Source: Alviniconcha marisindica
Lineage: Eukaryota; Mollusca; Gastropoda; Provannidae
Length of the DNA: 64,000 nt
Reading direction: 5' to 3'
Assembly (NCBI GenBank): GCA_018857735.1
Contig: JABMCL010000194.1
Span: 744,501-808,500 of the forward strand
Part shown: one piece after another, positions 1 to 11,708 of the stretch
Numbering within the stretch: position 1 is the stretch's first letter
Layout of the letters: each line of letters starts with the position of its first letter
Notes under the pieces: model-generated
Databases searched by the model: none
Told to the model about the DNA's origin: nothing
What the model saw: the letters and a program-made list of their open reading frames with translations, nothing else
Position numbers and translations under genes: made by a program

Positions 1-276
1 TAACACGGCCAACAAGCGTCGACTCAAGCCTATTGACTGCTGAAAGGGATAAATGTACAGAACACGCAGACTACTGACGTTGCGGTCTTCAGACAGACTA
101 CACTGCATGGGAGGACAATACCTGGCTGAGACAGAAACACAGTTGCAGAATCACTCCAGCTATGCGCAACACCAGGTCAAATAACTTCTTTGCTGCAGAA
201 AAGAAACAACAGAGAACAGCAGATAAAACTAAACACCAGGCTCATTGGATTGGTGCAAATTAACACAACACTGGCC
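1..276. other. Left edge, no feature seen
   Basis: No coding exon, splice-site pair or clear repeat is recognisable. On the minus strand this lies downstream of the module 1 terminal exon. I could not see a clear polyadenylation signal for that exon here. Confidence 0.4.
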
Positions 277-1085
277 TTTCACAGATGGAGACATGCCCAT
301 GATACAAAATGGAAACATGTCCCTGACACTAGATGGAAACGTGCACATGGTACAAGATGGAAACGTGTCCATAATACATGTTGATGATACACTCCTAGTA
401 CTCAGTAACCCTAGCACTCAGAAATCTCCTTCAGTGATATACATGTTCCACAGACGGAAACATGTCCATGACACACTTAGTAACCCTAGCCCTAAAAAGA
501 AACTTCAGTAATATACACGTTCCACAGATGGAAACATGTCCATGACACACTTAGTAACCCTAGCCCTGAAAAGAAACTTCAGTAATATACATGTTCCACA
601 GATGGAAACATGTCCATGACACACTTGGTAACCCTAGCCTTACAAATTCTCCTTCAGTAATCTACATGTCACACAGATGGAAACATGTCCATGACACACT
701 TGGTAACCCTAGCCCTAAAAAGAAACTTCAGTAATATACATGTTCCACAGATGGAGACATGTCCATGATACACTTAGTAACCCTAGCCCTAAGAATTCTC
801 CTTCAGTAATATACACGTTCCACAGATGGAAACATGTCCATGACACACTCAGTGACCCTAGCCCTAATAATTCTTCTTCAGTAATATACAAGTTCCACAG
901 ATGGAAACATGTCCATGACACACTTGGTAACCTTGGCCGTAAAAAGAAACTTCAGTAATATACATGCTCCACAGATGGAAACATGTCCATGATACACTTC
1001 GTAACCCTAGCCCTAAGAATTCTTCTTCAGTAATCTACATGTCATACAGATGGAAACATGTCCATGACACACTCAGTGACCCTAT
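277..1085. repeat. Diverged tandem repeat, ~74-75 bp unit
   Basis: About ten copies of a unit contain ACAGATGGAAACATGTCCAT followed by a stretch ending in AACCCTAGCCC. The first 130 bases show a shorter 24-27 bp subunit based on GATGGAAACRTG. Copies differ by substitutions and small indels, so the array is old. It begins about 60 bases past the stop codon of the module 1 terminal exon, so it may be part of the 3' UTR. Short open frames inside it are repeat artefacts. Confidence 0.85.
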
Positions 1086-1146
1086 CGTTAAGCAGTGCCC
1101 TTCAGTGGGCAAAAGCTGACCATACCAACAGACGCCAGCTCTGGCC

Positions 1147-2172
1147 TCACGGTCTGGTGACAGGCATGAACTGGTAGGACGGGCCTGGTATAGATGGAAA
1201 CACTGTCATGGCATACTCCGGGTAGGCTGCATACCCGTACTGCATCCGTTGAGGATTGGAACCCGACACCTCTCTCGGGTGCTGCGGACTTGATATCTCC
1301 CTGGAGTGTGGGAGATTTGACACCTCTCTCGACTGTGGCGCTGGCAGTGGGTTGGACGCCTCTCTTGCAGCGGAGTCCAAACGCTCGGCCTGTTTGTGGC
1401 GCGGGCTGGCGGTAGCGGTAGTTTCCGTCGTCTCTCGGAGGCGATGGGTGTGCAGGTTGGAATGCTTCCCTCCCCCCTCATGCTTTTTCATGTGAACATT
1501 CAGGCTGTTCTTCTGGGCAAAGGCTGCATCACACTGCTGACACTTGTAGGGCTTCTCGCCGCTGTGCAGCCGCTCATGGACCTTGAGGTTGTACTTGACC
1601 GTGAACCCTTGACCGCAGTGCGTGCACACCCAGGGGCGCTGCCCAGAATGGGTCCTCAGGTGCCGACGCAGCCCTTGGCGGCGGTAGAAAAACTTGGGGC
1701 AGACGTTGCACTGGAAGATCTTGTCCTTGACGTGCATGTACTGCTTGTGCTGCTCCAGGACGCCCTTGAATACAAACGTCTTCCCACACAGCTCGCACAC
1801 GTGGGGCCGAGGCCGCGGCTCGTCGCTGTGCTGCCCGCGCATGTGGATCCCGAAGTAGAACTTGTTGTTCGTGGCGTAGGGGCAGTGGTCGCAGACAAAC
1901 TTCTTCAGCTCCACGCCGACGCCGTGTGACTGGACGTGCATCTGGAAGGAGGTGTTGTCGGTGAAGGGGGTCCCACAGGTGTGGCACAGGTACTCCCGCT
2001 TCCTCTTGAGGAACATCACCGTCTGCCAGTTGCTCAGCCCCACGCCGTCCGGGCACAGCGCCTTGCAGGTGAGGCCGCCATCGGAGTCCACGCACACGTG
2101 GTTGGACATCTTCAGGCGACTGCCGAGGCTGCTGTTGCACTTGAGGCACTTGTAGTGAGTGCTCTGGTGGTC
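1147..2172 (-). CDS. Module 1 terminal exon C: six-finger C2H2 zinc-finger protein, C-terminal part
   Basis: This is the last coding exon of a C2H2 zinc-finger protein, presumably a nuclear DNA-binding regulator; target and partners are unknown. The exon starts after ...TGTGTAG at 2173 and is open in phase 0 for 341 residues to a TGA at 1149-1147. Residues 1-60 hold the family's Cys/His module: YKCLKC, then HVCV, then C-x3-CPDG. Six C2H2 fingers follow from about residue 61 to 230. The last is YKCQQC...HMKKH, joined by a near-canonical HSGEKPY linker. The tail has three loose SRE[VI]S repeats and ends in a VFPSIPGPSYQFMP peptide shared with its paralogues. The ATG at 2109 is internal, because the conserved YKCLKC lies upstream of it, so it is not taken as the start. 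The 3' splice site sits directly against a (TG)n tract. Exon B at 4698-4649 and exon A at 5463-5254 join in frame, giving 427 residues without the missing N-terminus. Confidence 0.92.
   Translation of the reverse strand, partial: DHQSTHYKCLKCNSSLGSRLKMSNHVCVDSDGGLTCKALCPDGVGLSNWQTVMFLKRKREYLCHTCGTPFTDNTSFQMHVQSHGVGVELKKFVCDHCPYATNNKFYFGIHMRGQHSDEPRPRPHVCELCGKTFVFKGVLEQHKQYMHVKDKIFQCNVCPKFFYRRQGLRRHLRTHSGQRPWVCTHCGQGFTVKYNLKVHERLHSGEKPYKCQQCDAAFAQKNSLNVHMKKHEGGGKHSNLHTHRLRETTETTATASPRHKQAERLDSAAREASNPLPAPQSREVSNLPHSREISSPQHPREVSGSNPQRMQYGYAAYPEYAMTVFPSIPGPSYQFMPVTRP

Positions 2173-2173
<1 letters not shown>

Positions 2174-2241
<68 letters not shown>
2174..2241. repeat. (CA)n/(TG)n microsatellite at a splice acceptor
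   Basis: This is an interrupted CA repeat. Read on the minus strand it is TG-rich and runs straight into TAG and the start of module 1 exon C, so it takes the place of a normal polypyrimidine tract. Confidence 0.95.
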
Positions 2242-2246
<5 letters not shown>

Positions 2247-2579
2247 CATTGTTAGGATACACCCTTTCCCAGCACAGGCATAATTGGATACATACACATA
2301 CATGTTTGCTGGTTGAGTCTCTCACTCTTTCCTCCCCCTCCAGAAAATGAGGACGCTTAAGGGACGTGCGGATTCACTTATTTCAGGAACGCAGGTCCAA
2401 ACCAGTGCAGTGCACCATCAGAGTTTTGTGTTGCACAAAAGCACACAACAAAACACCCATCTATAGAAGCAACTTGGGACTTACTTGAAAAGGCTGGGCT
2501 GATCACAAGAGATATTAGATGCAATCAAATCAGGTAAAGTACAGTTAGCTGACAAGACCTGGCCCTCCAGACACAAATC
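2242..2579. other. Intron of module 1, no feature seen
   Basis: Non-coding sequence between exons B and C of module 1. I see no exon, RNA gene or clear repeat. Confidence 0.4.
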
Positions 2580-4115
2580 ACCCCGCAGTTTTGCAAAGCC
2601 CAAACAGTGTACCCCCGGTTTCCCCAAAGGAAACTTGCGAGAAAAAGACTGGGGTGATTCCAGACAACCACCTTTTCCCCAATCTACACACACCCGAGGT
2701 TTGGGGAAACCAAGTTTTTAAAAGAGGGAGGTAGATGCAACAAATCAGGTAAAGGTACAAAATACAAACTTCCTGGCCAATAAAAACCCCCGGTTGGGGT
2801 AGTCCCAAAACAGAAGTCATTGGTACAAAATAAAACTTTTGGAAAATCAGGTGGGTGTAGAGCCAGCACAGGGAAACCCCCTATTATAGGCTACAAAACT
2901 ACCATTGCTGGTAAAAATCAAAAAGGGGGTGTAGATGCCAGCACAGAACCATCTATTTAGGCTACAAAACTACAAACATTTTGGTAATAATCAGGTTGGT
3001 GTAGATGCCAGCACAGAACCGTCTATTTAGGCTACAAAACTACAAACAATTTTTGTAATAATCAGGTTGGTGTAGATGCCAGCACAGAACCATCTATTTA
3101 GGCTACAAAACTACAAACATTTTGGTAATAATCAGGTTGGTGTAGATGCCAGCACAGAACCGTCTATTAAGGCTACAAAACTACAAACATTTTGGTAATA
3201 ATCAGGTTGGTGTAGATGCCAGCACAGAACCGTCTATTTAGGCTACAAAACTACAAACATTTTGGTAATAATCAGGTTGGTGTAGATGCCAGCACAGAAC
3301 CGTCTATTAAGGCTACAAAACTACAAACATTTTGGTAATAATCAGGTTGGTGTAGATGCCAGCACAGAACCATCTATTTAGGCTACAAAACTACAAACAT
3401 TTTTGTAATAATCAGGTTGGTGTAGATGCCAGCACAGAACCGTCTATTTAGGCTACAAAACTACAAACATTTTGGTAATAATCAGGTTGGTGTAGATGCC
3501 AGCACAGAACCGTCTATTTAGGCTACAAAACTACAAACATTTTGGTAATAATCAGGTTGGTGTAGATGCCAGCACAGAACCGTCTATTTAGGCTACAAAA
3601 CTACAAACATTTTGGTAATAATCAGGTTGGTGTAGATGCCAGCACAGAACCGTCTTTTAGGCTACAAAACTACAAACATTTTGGTAATAATCAGGTTGGT
3701 GTAGATGCCAGCACAGAACTGTCTGTTAAGGCTACAAAACTACAAACATTTTGGTAATAATCAGGTTGGTGTAGATGCCAGCACAGAACTGTCTGTTAAG
3801 GCTACAAAACTACAAACATTTTGGTAATAATCAGGTTGGTGTAGATGCCAGCACAGAACTGTCTATTAAGGCTACAAAACTACAAACATTTTGGTAATAA
3901 TCAGGTTGGTGTAGATGCCAGCACAGAACTGTCTGTTAAGGCTACAAAACTACAAACATTTTGGTAATAATCAGGTTGGTGTAGATGCCAGCACAGAACT
4001 GTCTATTAAGGCTACAAAACTACAAACATTTTGGTAATAATCAGGTTGGTGTAGATGCCAGCACAGAACTGTCTATTAAGGCTACAAAACTATAAACATT
4101 TTGGTAATAATCAGG
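2580..4115. repeat. Minisatellite, 70 bp unit, ~17 copies
   Basis: From about 2910 a 70-bp unit, containing ATCAGGTTGGTGTAGATGCC and GGCTACAAAACTACAAACAT, repeats almost without change. Variants cluster: copies with CGTCTATTTAGG lie to the left and copies with TGTCTATTAAGG to the right, as expected from stepwise local expansion. Bases 2580-2910 hold decayed copies. The array lies in the intron between exons C and B of module 1. Confidence 0.95.
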
Positions 4116-4530
4116 TTGTTCAGGAGAACCAACAGGAAGTGTTCCCACTTGGGCAGTAAAGCATTTGTAAGAGTATGAAAATGTGACACTTTCCAGACCA
4201 CATGCAGTCAAATAAATGCCAGTGATGGGTTTCTTTAAGCAGCAAACAGGCAGTACCAAAAACCAAAAACAAACAAAAATGGCGCTGACCACTTTTACAC
4301 TTCACTGTAAATAATGAAAAGATGCTGAAAGGTTGTACTGTTTTACAAAAGACTGAAATGTCATTCGCGACTGAAACAGCTATTACATAAGGCCAGTTTC
4401 ATACACAGGTAAAAAGTGGCGTTTGGATTACTAAGGACAACCCTATATAAAATAAGTACTCCATAAAATGAAAATTGGTCAGCAATGAAGTAAGTAAACA
4501 AGAGGGATGGGAGGGTGGAGGTAGGGAAGA
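4116..4530. other. Module 1 intron, no feature seen
   Basis: Unique intronic sequence between the 70-bp array and a GA-rich tract. Nothing coding is recognised. Confidence 0.4.
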
Positions 4531-4564
4531 GTGTGTATTAGAGAGAGAGAGAGAAGGGGAGAGG

Positions 4565-4615
<51 letters not shown>

Positions 4616-4640
4616 GGGAGGGAGGGGGAGGCAGGGAGAG
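4531..4640. repeat. (GA)n microsatellite
   Basis: A purine tract of GAGAGA and GGGAGAGG units starts a few bases inside the intron from the donor of exon B (4648). On the transcribed strand it is a pyrimidine (TC)n tract. Confidence 0.95.
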
Positions 4641-4648
4641 AGTCTTAC

Positions 4649-4698
4649 CTTTTTGATTTTGAGAACAATATCTTGCAAAGAGCATGCATAGGGTTCAG
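4649..4698 (-). CDS. Module 1 exon B: 50-nt linker microexon
   Basis: This small internal exon is bounded by GTTGCAG at 4699 and the donor GTAAGA starting at 4648. It enters in phase 1 and leaves in phase 0, encoding EPYACSLQDIVLKIKK after a split Ala codon (G|CT). The call rests on good splice sites, phases that join exon A to exon C in frame, and similarity to the module 2 exon B peptide (DQYGISMEDSVLRLKRVWK): both have an aromatic residue, then S-[LM]-x-D-x-V-L-x-[LI]-K. No known domain is recognised. The short basic, amphipathic peptide may act as a spacer or contact between the exon A finger and the exon C module. No transcript evidence is available, so usage is inferred. Confidence 0.78.
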
Positions 4699-4893
4699 CT
4701 GCAACAAATATACATGTTCACAATGAAGGGTGCAAATGTGGTGAAAACTTTGAGTACAACTACAGCTCTATAATTACAAGTGATAGAAATCCAGACAAAA
4801 GCCGACATTTAACGTAGCGGGAGGTGTGTTTCGCCAAAATAAATTCCTTCTGAATTGCTGTTGTTCCAATGTTTATTGTTCTCCAAAGAAAAT

Positions 4894-4894
4894 G

Positions 4895-4980
<86 letters not shown>
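4894..4980. repeat. (GT)n microsatellite
   Basis: About 42 uninterrupted GT dinucleotides lie in the intron between exons A and B of module 1. Open frames through it are artefacts. Confidence 0.97.
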
Positions 4981-4982
<2 letters not shown>

Positions 4983-5253
4983 AGGCTGACATTCCAACAT
5001 CCAATGTTTACTGTTCCTCAAAAAAAAATAAAAAAAATTGTGGGGTGTGGGGTTTGGGGGTGTGTGCAAGATAAACAAGAGAGGTTTGTTGGTAACTGCA
5101 CGGCCTTAAGGTCTTGTCAACTAAATAAGAGACATCAAATAATTACTTTTGACAGCTATTGCTGCACCCCCCCCCCCCCACCCCCCCCAACTCACACACA
5201 CAAGAACCCATCACAAACACAATGACATAAAAGTAGCAGCTAGAATAACTCAC

Positions 5254-5463
5254 CATCGCTGATGTCTCTCTGGTGAGCTTTGTGCATGTGAGCGATGAGA
5301 CTGTTGTCACGGCAACACGGCCGCCTGCACACCGGACACACATACAGACAGTCTGTCACCGCCTCTTCCCTGGCGGTGAAGTTCGAGTCCCCCCAGTCCG
5401 GGGCTGGTTTGCTGGGTGTGTCGGTGCTGCAGTGGCGCCTCTGGTGGCGGGGTTTGGTACCAG
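5254..5463 (-). CDS. Module 1 exon A: single C2H2 finger exon
   Basis: This internal exon of 210 nt lies between the acceptor TTTCTAG at 5464 and the donor GTGAGT from 5253. It is phase 1 at both ends (2 nt + 69 codons + 1 nt). The first ~35 residues are basic and low in complexity. They are followed by the conserved V-T-D-C-L-Y-V and one C2H2 finger, C-x2-C-x12-H-x4-H (CPVC...HMHKAH). The reading frame enters through the acceptor, and no ATG inside the exon precedes the finger in frame, so the start codon must be in an upstream exon that I cannot find. The closest paralogue is exon A of module 2, which shares TDCLY[VM]CP. The finger lies N-terminal to the six fingers of exon C. Confidence 0.85.
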
Positions 5464-6044
5464 CTAGAAAGGCACGCGCAAACAACACCCGCCTTAGTCT
5501 CACAGGAAAGCAATACTTTCAGACAAACTGACACGTGCACACATTACAGAAGTCATCAACAGACTAACTTTTAGACCGAACCGCCCCTTGTGAGATGCAC
5601 AAAGTGCTACTGAGTAAAAACTGAATTACATAAACACACACATACATTTCACTCCCAATGGCCACATGCAATGTACGTGTATGCATTTTATTCTTAATGC
5701 CTGGCCACGCATCAACAAACACAAGTACATACATTTCACCTCGGAAAGTCAAACACGTGTAAACATATTTCATTACCAAATTTCTGTAAATATCAGAAGG
5801 CATATATATACCGTGCATAATGTTAGGAGTGAAGCCTAGAAGCCATGTGTGTGTACACAATGCAATGAGGACAGTACAGAGCACACAATGATCGTTACTA
5901 CACACATTCACACAAAGTGTACAAATACAGACACGTAGCGATCGTACAGATAAGGTCAGGAAAATTGCTTGAATCCACACTTCTGAAGGCAAACCTAAAT
6001 GTGAACTGGGCGGACAGCCAGTGGGGAAGGAATACGAAAGAAAT
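5464..6044. other. Spacer upstream of module 1, no exon recognised
   Basis: This is where a module-specific first exon could lie if module 1 is an independent gene. A minus-strand open frame at 5992-5564 has no family similarity and no flanking splice signals that I trust. Confidence 0.35.
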
Positions 6045-6420
6045 GGTTTTTGTTAGACACACAACGCCTACACCAACATCAAGGAATTACTGACATCTCT
6101 CTCCTTCCCCTCTCCACACTAACGCCTACACCAACACATAGGAATTACTGACATCTCTCTCCTTCCCCTCTCCACACTAACGTCTACACCAACACATAGG
6201 AGTTACTGATCTGTCTCCACACAATTCCTACTCAAAGGAGTAAATGCCTATCCACACTACCCCCCCCCCCCCCCCCCTTCACATAATGCCTACACTAACA
6301 CAAGTTACTATCCTCCCCCCCCCCCCCCTTTCATATAGCCTACACTAACACAGTTACTGATCCCCTCCCCCCCCCCCCCCTTTCATATAATGCCTACACT
6401 ACACAAGAGTTAATAATCCC
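6045..6420. repeat. Degenerate ~60 bp repeat decaying into poly-C arrays
   Basis: There are three copies of a unit with CTACACCAACACATAGGAATTACTGACATC. Further partial copies follow, in which the ACACTAACACAGTTACTGATC part is separated by runs of 15-20 C. The C runs apparently replaced the CTCTCTCCTTCCCC part of the unit. Confidence 0.75.
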
Positions 6421-6860
6421 CCCCCCAATAATGCCACAATACAAAGAAGACCAAGTTTACCAATCTCTCTCTCCCCTTCTCTCTGGCACACACTTTCTCT
6501 CCACTGTGACACAGAAAGCAGTTACTGTGACATTGTATGTGTGCATGCATGTGTGTGTGCGCCTCTGTGTGTGTGTGTGTGTGTGCACGCACCTGTGTGT
6601 ATGTGTGTGTGTGAGAGAGTGCGAGAGAGAGAGAGTAGAGTGTATAGTATTAGTATGTGTATCCACTGTGCGTGTGTGTATATGTGTCAGCTGCCCTTAT
6701 ACATGCGTGTATGCCTACATGTGGAGTATGAGGGGGAAAAGGTATGTCAACTTCAACCAAAGGCTACATTTGTACCCTGTATCTCTGGTTAATGTGAGTT
6801 TGAGAGTGATGCTAATAAACCAAAGCATTTCATCTGTACACTTGAACTGAACTGAACTGT
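6421..6860. repeat. TG-rich low-complexity region
   Basis: Interrupted (TG)n with GAGAGA blocks. Open frames on both strands code only for Cys/Val- or His/Thr-rich strings and are rejected as genes. Confidence 0.8.
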
Positions 6861-7652
6861 GTATGTGAGTGTGCATGCGTTCATATGTACTAAGTCTTGC
6901 CCTGCATAATAGTTAAAAGTTTACAAAATCAGGTGGTTGATTAATATTAGATGAATTAAGTTGCATTATCAAGTGCCCCCCCCCCCCCCCCCCCCCAACC
7001 AAGCAAACAAAGAAACAAAACAACAACAACACACCACTTCTGTGATTTATAACTGACATAAACAATTATACACATCAATCAAGTGCTATTTCAACACTTG
7101 AAATCTTTCAGTCACACACACTCTCCCAAAGATTGTGATACACAATGAAGTTTCAGTTGGTGCATTTCTTTACTGACTGACTTAGAGACAAGAAGAATAA
7201 CTGAAGAATACAAATGGCCAGGTTGATAAAAAGAAAAAGACAAAAAAAAAAGACAGGTGCACAAACACCACAGGTACCCAGGATGGGCAGCGATGGACAG
7301 GAAGTGTGCATCAACTTGAATACTGCTCAATACTGAGCGATGATTCAATTCTAATGCAACACAATCAGCAACAGAAAAATAAGAAAACATGTTGACATAT
7401 TAAAGGAACTAGCCTTCACAGAACATTATCCAACAGGCAAAAAAAATTCAAAATAAAAACTCTGAATTGATTTTGTTTGAAAACGCTCCACTGATGCTAT
7501 TTTCAGTCTAGAATCATTTTGTGCCAGTGACAGTTGGTGGGACGAGACAGCAGTAAAACATCAAAACCTTGTCCAATGTCACAGCTGGCCAAACAGCCTC
7601 ATGCCGCCTCTCTCTCATGTTGCTGAGACGGGGCGAGCACGGAGCCCTTGTG
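6861..7652. other. Spacer, no gene seen
   Basis: AT-rich unique sequence with a poly-C run near 6976-6997. Nothing is supported as coding. Confidence 0.4.
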
Positions 7653-8008
7653 GCTGATATTGAAGAGGTGGTGTGTGCAACATGGCTGATGTTGAAGAGG
7701 TGGTGTGTGCAACATGGCTGATGTTGAAGAGGTGGTGTGTGCAACATGGCTGATATTGAAGAGGTGGTGTGTGCAACGTGGCTGATATTGAAGAGGTGGT
7801 GTGTGCAACGTGGCTGATATTGAAGAGGTGGTGTGTGCAACGTGGCTGATATTGAAGAGGTGGTGTGTGCAACGTGGCTGATATTGAAGAGGTGGTGTGT
7901 GCAACGTGGCTGATATTGAAGAGGTGGTGTGTGCAACGTGGCTGATATTGAAGAGGTGGTGTGTGCAACGTGGCTGATATTGAAGAGGTGGTGTGTGCAA
8001 CATGGCTG
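7653..8008. repeat. Minisatellite, 32 bp unit, ~11 copies
   Basis: The unit is GCTGATATTGAAGAGG plus TGGTGTGTGCAACGTG, nearly identical between copies. It has two variants, CATG/CGTG and GATGTTG/GATATTG, that cluster at the ends. The 32-bp period is not a multiple of three and no stop occurs, so all three minus-strand frames stay open. That argues against a protein product. Confidence 0.97.
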
Positions 8009-8339
8009 AGCCAGGGTAGCGGGTCCTTGTGGTGTATTGCCTGTCCCACTGTCCACCATGAGCATCACATTGTTGACAAATGGAACACAAAATCAAGGGA
8101 GCATTTTCAAACAAAATCCTTGGTTTTAAGATTTTGCTTCAATGTATTCACCTGTAAAACAAAAACTGTTCTGAGAAGCGGCATAAATAAAGTACAATTC
8201 CCATTTCTTTGGTTCACCATACATATTTATTTTCTTCTCAAGTTCATGTACCTCCCAAGCTAGCCTGACTGATCACTCTTTACATTCACACACCCTTAGC
8301 AGGACTGACACAACACACAGCTAAACTGACTCACTTTTT

Positions 8340-8830
8340 CTGACTCTTCCTTTTCCTGGAAAATGACTGTCAGTCTGTATTTCCAACTCTTCCTTTTCCT
8401 GTAAAATGACTGTCAGTCTGTGGCTTGCAACAGGATGACTACCCTTTCCTTTTCCATCCTTTCCATGTAAAATGTCTCTCTTTGTTGCTTGCTTGTAAAT
8501 GGACGAATACCCTTTCTTTTTCCATCCTTTCCATGTAAAATATCTCTGTCTCTTTGTTGCTTGCTTGTAAATGACTAACTTTTTCTTTTTCCATCCTTTC
8601 CATGTAAAATATCTCCGTCTTTTTGTTGCTTGCTTGTAAATGGCCGACTAACCCCTTCTTTTTCCATCCTTTTCATGTAAAATATCTCCGTCTCTCTGTT
8701 GCTTGCTTGAAAATGTCTGACTAACCCTTTTCCATCCTTTCCATGTAAAATATCCCTGTCTCTGTTGCTGGCTAGTAAATGGATGATGATTGGATTTGAT
8801 TCTTTTTCCATCCATTTCATGTAAAATATC
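8340..8830. repeat. Diverged tandem repeat, ~70 bp unit, 6-7 copies
   Basis: The unit contains TTTTTCCATCCTTTCCATGTAAAATATC then TCTTTGTTGCTTGCTTG and TAAATG. Copies vary by 5-15%, and the left copies are more degraded. Confidence 0.88.
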
Positions 8831-9861
8831 TGTTGATTGCTTGAAAAGCGCAGTGCCAGAAATGTGTACACTTTCACGTCTCATCATAATAAATGGCACT
8901 GAGTCTTAACAGTGTGCATGTTCTGATTTTGATCTCACTGTTCCAGACCATCAATCAAAACTGACATTTCTATTCAATACTGTTTCAGTAGATACTGAAG
9001 TTCCATGAGAACAGTATGTCCATTTTGTACAAGTTCCTGAAGTTTCACTGATAAGAACTGTCAACGGCCAGTTGTCATTATGTTGTATCCAAATGTTTCA
9101 TGACTTTTTTGTTGCCGATTGCCTTGTAACAAAATTAGAAAAGTGCCCTAAAATGTAAGCAGCTTTAACATGCCATATATATTATCAACAAATCCACTCC
9201 ACATGTACAGAAACATTATATAACCACACACACATACATAAAGACAGAAGGAAGAAACAAAACACCCCACCACATTATATATCACAAGCATTCCACTGGC
9301 ACTGAATCAAATAAAAGAATCAAATGAAGGTAGCAATGTTTATGTTGGACACAAATCAAAGTATGACCTGTAAATCAGTACCCCAAAATATTCACCACAT
9401 AAAACCATTATGGCATGACAGGAAAACACAGACAATGAATCCTAATTGAGCAGGTCTGGCGGGTAAAACTGCCAGCAACTCAGACTTCCATAAAGCTGAC
9501 CAAATATTGTTAACTGAGTGACTCCCTCAACATTGGCCCCAAACCATCTGTTGCAGAAATCCAGCGATAAAATATTTTCCAGCTGGTGGGTGCAGATGAG
9601 CTGATGACCCTCTTCACTTCACCAATATTCACGCCGCATTCCCTGCCTACAAACTATGGACCCACCGCAAACAAGAATGACCAGGCAATGTTAAAGTCTG
9701 AAAGATCAGCTGCCATCTGCCAACCTTAGAGGTTTTGGTTTTGGAGGAATCAACTGTGGAGCAGTTTTATGCACAGTGTAAAATAAAAGGGTCATTAAAT
9801 TACGCTTGAGAACATCTATCTGCCAGGCTGGCTGGTGGACATAGCTTTACATCCCACTGAC
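8831..9861. other. Spacer, no gene seen
   Basis: One kilobase of AT-rich unique sequence. I see no exon of the local family and no RNA gene on either strand. Confidence 0.4.
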
Positions 9862-10270
9862 CTGCATGCATGCCAGCCAAAATCACCTGCCCAAACCACC
9901 TGCGTGCCAGCCAAAATCACCTGCCCAAACCACCTGCGTGCCAGCCAAAATCACCTGCCCAAACCACCTGCGTGCCAGCCAAAATCACCTGCCCAAACCA
10001 CCTGCGTGCCAGCCAAAATCACCTGCCCAAACCACCTGCGTGCCAGCCAAAATCACCTGCCCAAACACTGCGTGCCAGCCAAAATCACCTGCCCAAACCA
10101 CCTGCGTGCCAGCCAAAATCACCTGCCCAAACTCACCTGTGCATGCCAGCCAAAATCACCTGCCCAAACCACCTGCGTGCCAGCCAAAATCACCTGCCCA
10201 AACCACCTGCATGCATGCCAGCCAAAATCACCTGCCCAAACCACCTGCGTGCCAGCCAAAATCACCTCTG
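9862..10270. repeat. Minisatellite, 34 bp unit, ~12 copies
   Basis: The unit is CCTGCGTGCCAGCCAAAATC followed by ACCTGCCCAAACCA. Most copies are identical, with an occasional inserted CATG or lost bases. All three plus-strand frames are open because the unit lacks stops, so the ~150-residue frames are not genes. Confidence 0.97.
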
Positions 10271-11488
10271 CTCAGGGGCAGGGCTGACACTTAGTGCAGG
10301 TGTCTGCCATCTGGACGTGTGAGGGCCTCAAACTCCTCATTCAAGTCTGGTCCAAATTGTTGATGTCAATGCAACAGTGATGGGCCAGCCTGGATCGTAG
10401 TGCGGATGGTCTCACAGAGAGAAATGATTCGCTCAAACTGAAGCGTGTATTCAGCTTAGGTGTATGTGTATACACATTAAAACTAGGCATGAATTCTCCT
10501 TTTTACAGTATATTATTTTGTATAAAAATTGGGGTCACAGCTCTGGGATGATGCAACCATATCTATATATATATATGTATTGTGCACCAAACACAACTCA
10601 CTCTGGATAGAGTAAGTGTATATCATGCAGAATTAAAAAACAGATATGATGGCAGGGCTAGAAACAAACATTGCACTATTATGCTGACATACTGAAGAGA
10701 GCCACGGAAATATGAAAAACAGCAAATGAAAGTATTACGCGGTTTGCTGATCACTTCCACACTGCTGCACATCAATTCTGTTGCGATCCAGCCTGCTTTG
10801 CTTGAAGAAAGCAACCTACATTTCCCACAGGGAAAAGTCCTCATTCCAAAGCATAAACATACACTGCCGTGCCCCCCAAAAACAACAACAACAAACAACA
10901 ATATTATCAAAACATCTTTTTCAGTAAAACAAAAAGAAATTAAAAAACAAATGCCATACCCACTTAAAAGCCTTGGGGGGAAGGGGGGTATTCAAATCCC
11001 CCCCCCCCACACACACACACAAGAAAGGGAAGGAGAGGCAAATAAAATGATGTGCTCCCAACATTTTGACCTTGGTCACCCTCAAATCAAGGAAATATAT
11101 ACATATTTCAATATATATATGGATGTGTATGCAATAGAACATCACATTAAATAATAGAACAATTTGATTTCAACTGAAGTGCAGAAAATAATTACATCAC
11201 ACTGTAAACATGTTTCCACACATACCGTACGTCCATGCTGAAACCAACAAAAACAGTGCAATCCCTCAGACTGTAACGATAAGAAATATTGAAGCACGCA
11301 ACAACGCACCCAAAGACCATTTCAAATACAATCTAACAACCACCCAAGACCCAAGAACTGCCATCACTGAGCAGGAGTCTTGCAAGTACCAGGACCGAGC
11401 GGTCTAAAGCGCTCTGCACACACTTAGCCTGCAGGGGGAAACAGCTTGCTGGCTTGAAAACACTTCCTGGCTAGCACTGCCAGATGTG
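10271..11488. other. Spacer, no gene seen
   Basis: AT-rich unique sequence with an AT-dinucleotide patch near 10565-10577 and a poly-C tract near 11000. No exon is recognised. Confidence 0.4.
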
Positions 11489-11708
11489 TTTCACAAAACA
11501 TTTCTGGGCTAGTCTTGCATTCTGTTTTGTTGCTTGTGCCAGCAACGCTGCTGGTATCAGCCAATCAGAATCAGGCATCCATTTCCAAACTGGCGCTCTT
11601 TCACAAAACATTTCTGGGCCAGTCTTGCACTCTATTTTGTTGCTTGTGCCTGCAATGCTGCTGGTATCAGCCAATCAGAATCAGGCATCCATTTCCAAAC
11701 TGGCGCTC
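11489..11708. repeat. 110-bp direct duplication
   Basis: Two adjacent copies start with TTTCACAAAACATTTCTGGG at about 11489 and 11599. They differ at a few positions only (for example GGGCTAG against GGGCCAG, and CCAGCAACG against CCTGCAATG). A plus-strand open frame of 134 residues runs across the duplication and beyond, but shows no recognised domain. Confidence 0.92.

Noticed and set aside
5564..5992. 142-residue minus-strand frame upstream of module 1, as a first exon
   Set aside because: Cys- and Val-rich translation of ACAC-rich sequence, no donor in the required phase, and no relation to other modules.
7653..8008. Regular 32-bp repeats resembling a CRISPR array (also 9862-10270 and 19668-19905)
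   Set aside because: Units are contiguous without unique spacers, and the surrounding genes are eukaryotic and spliced.
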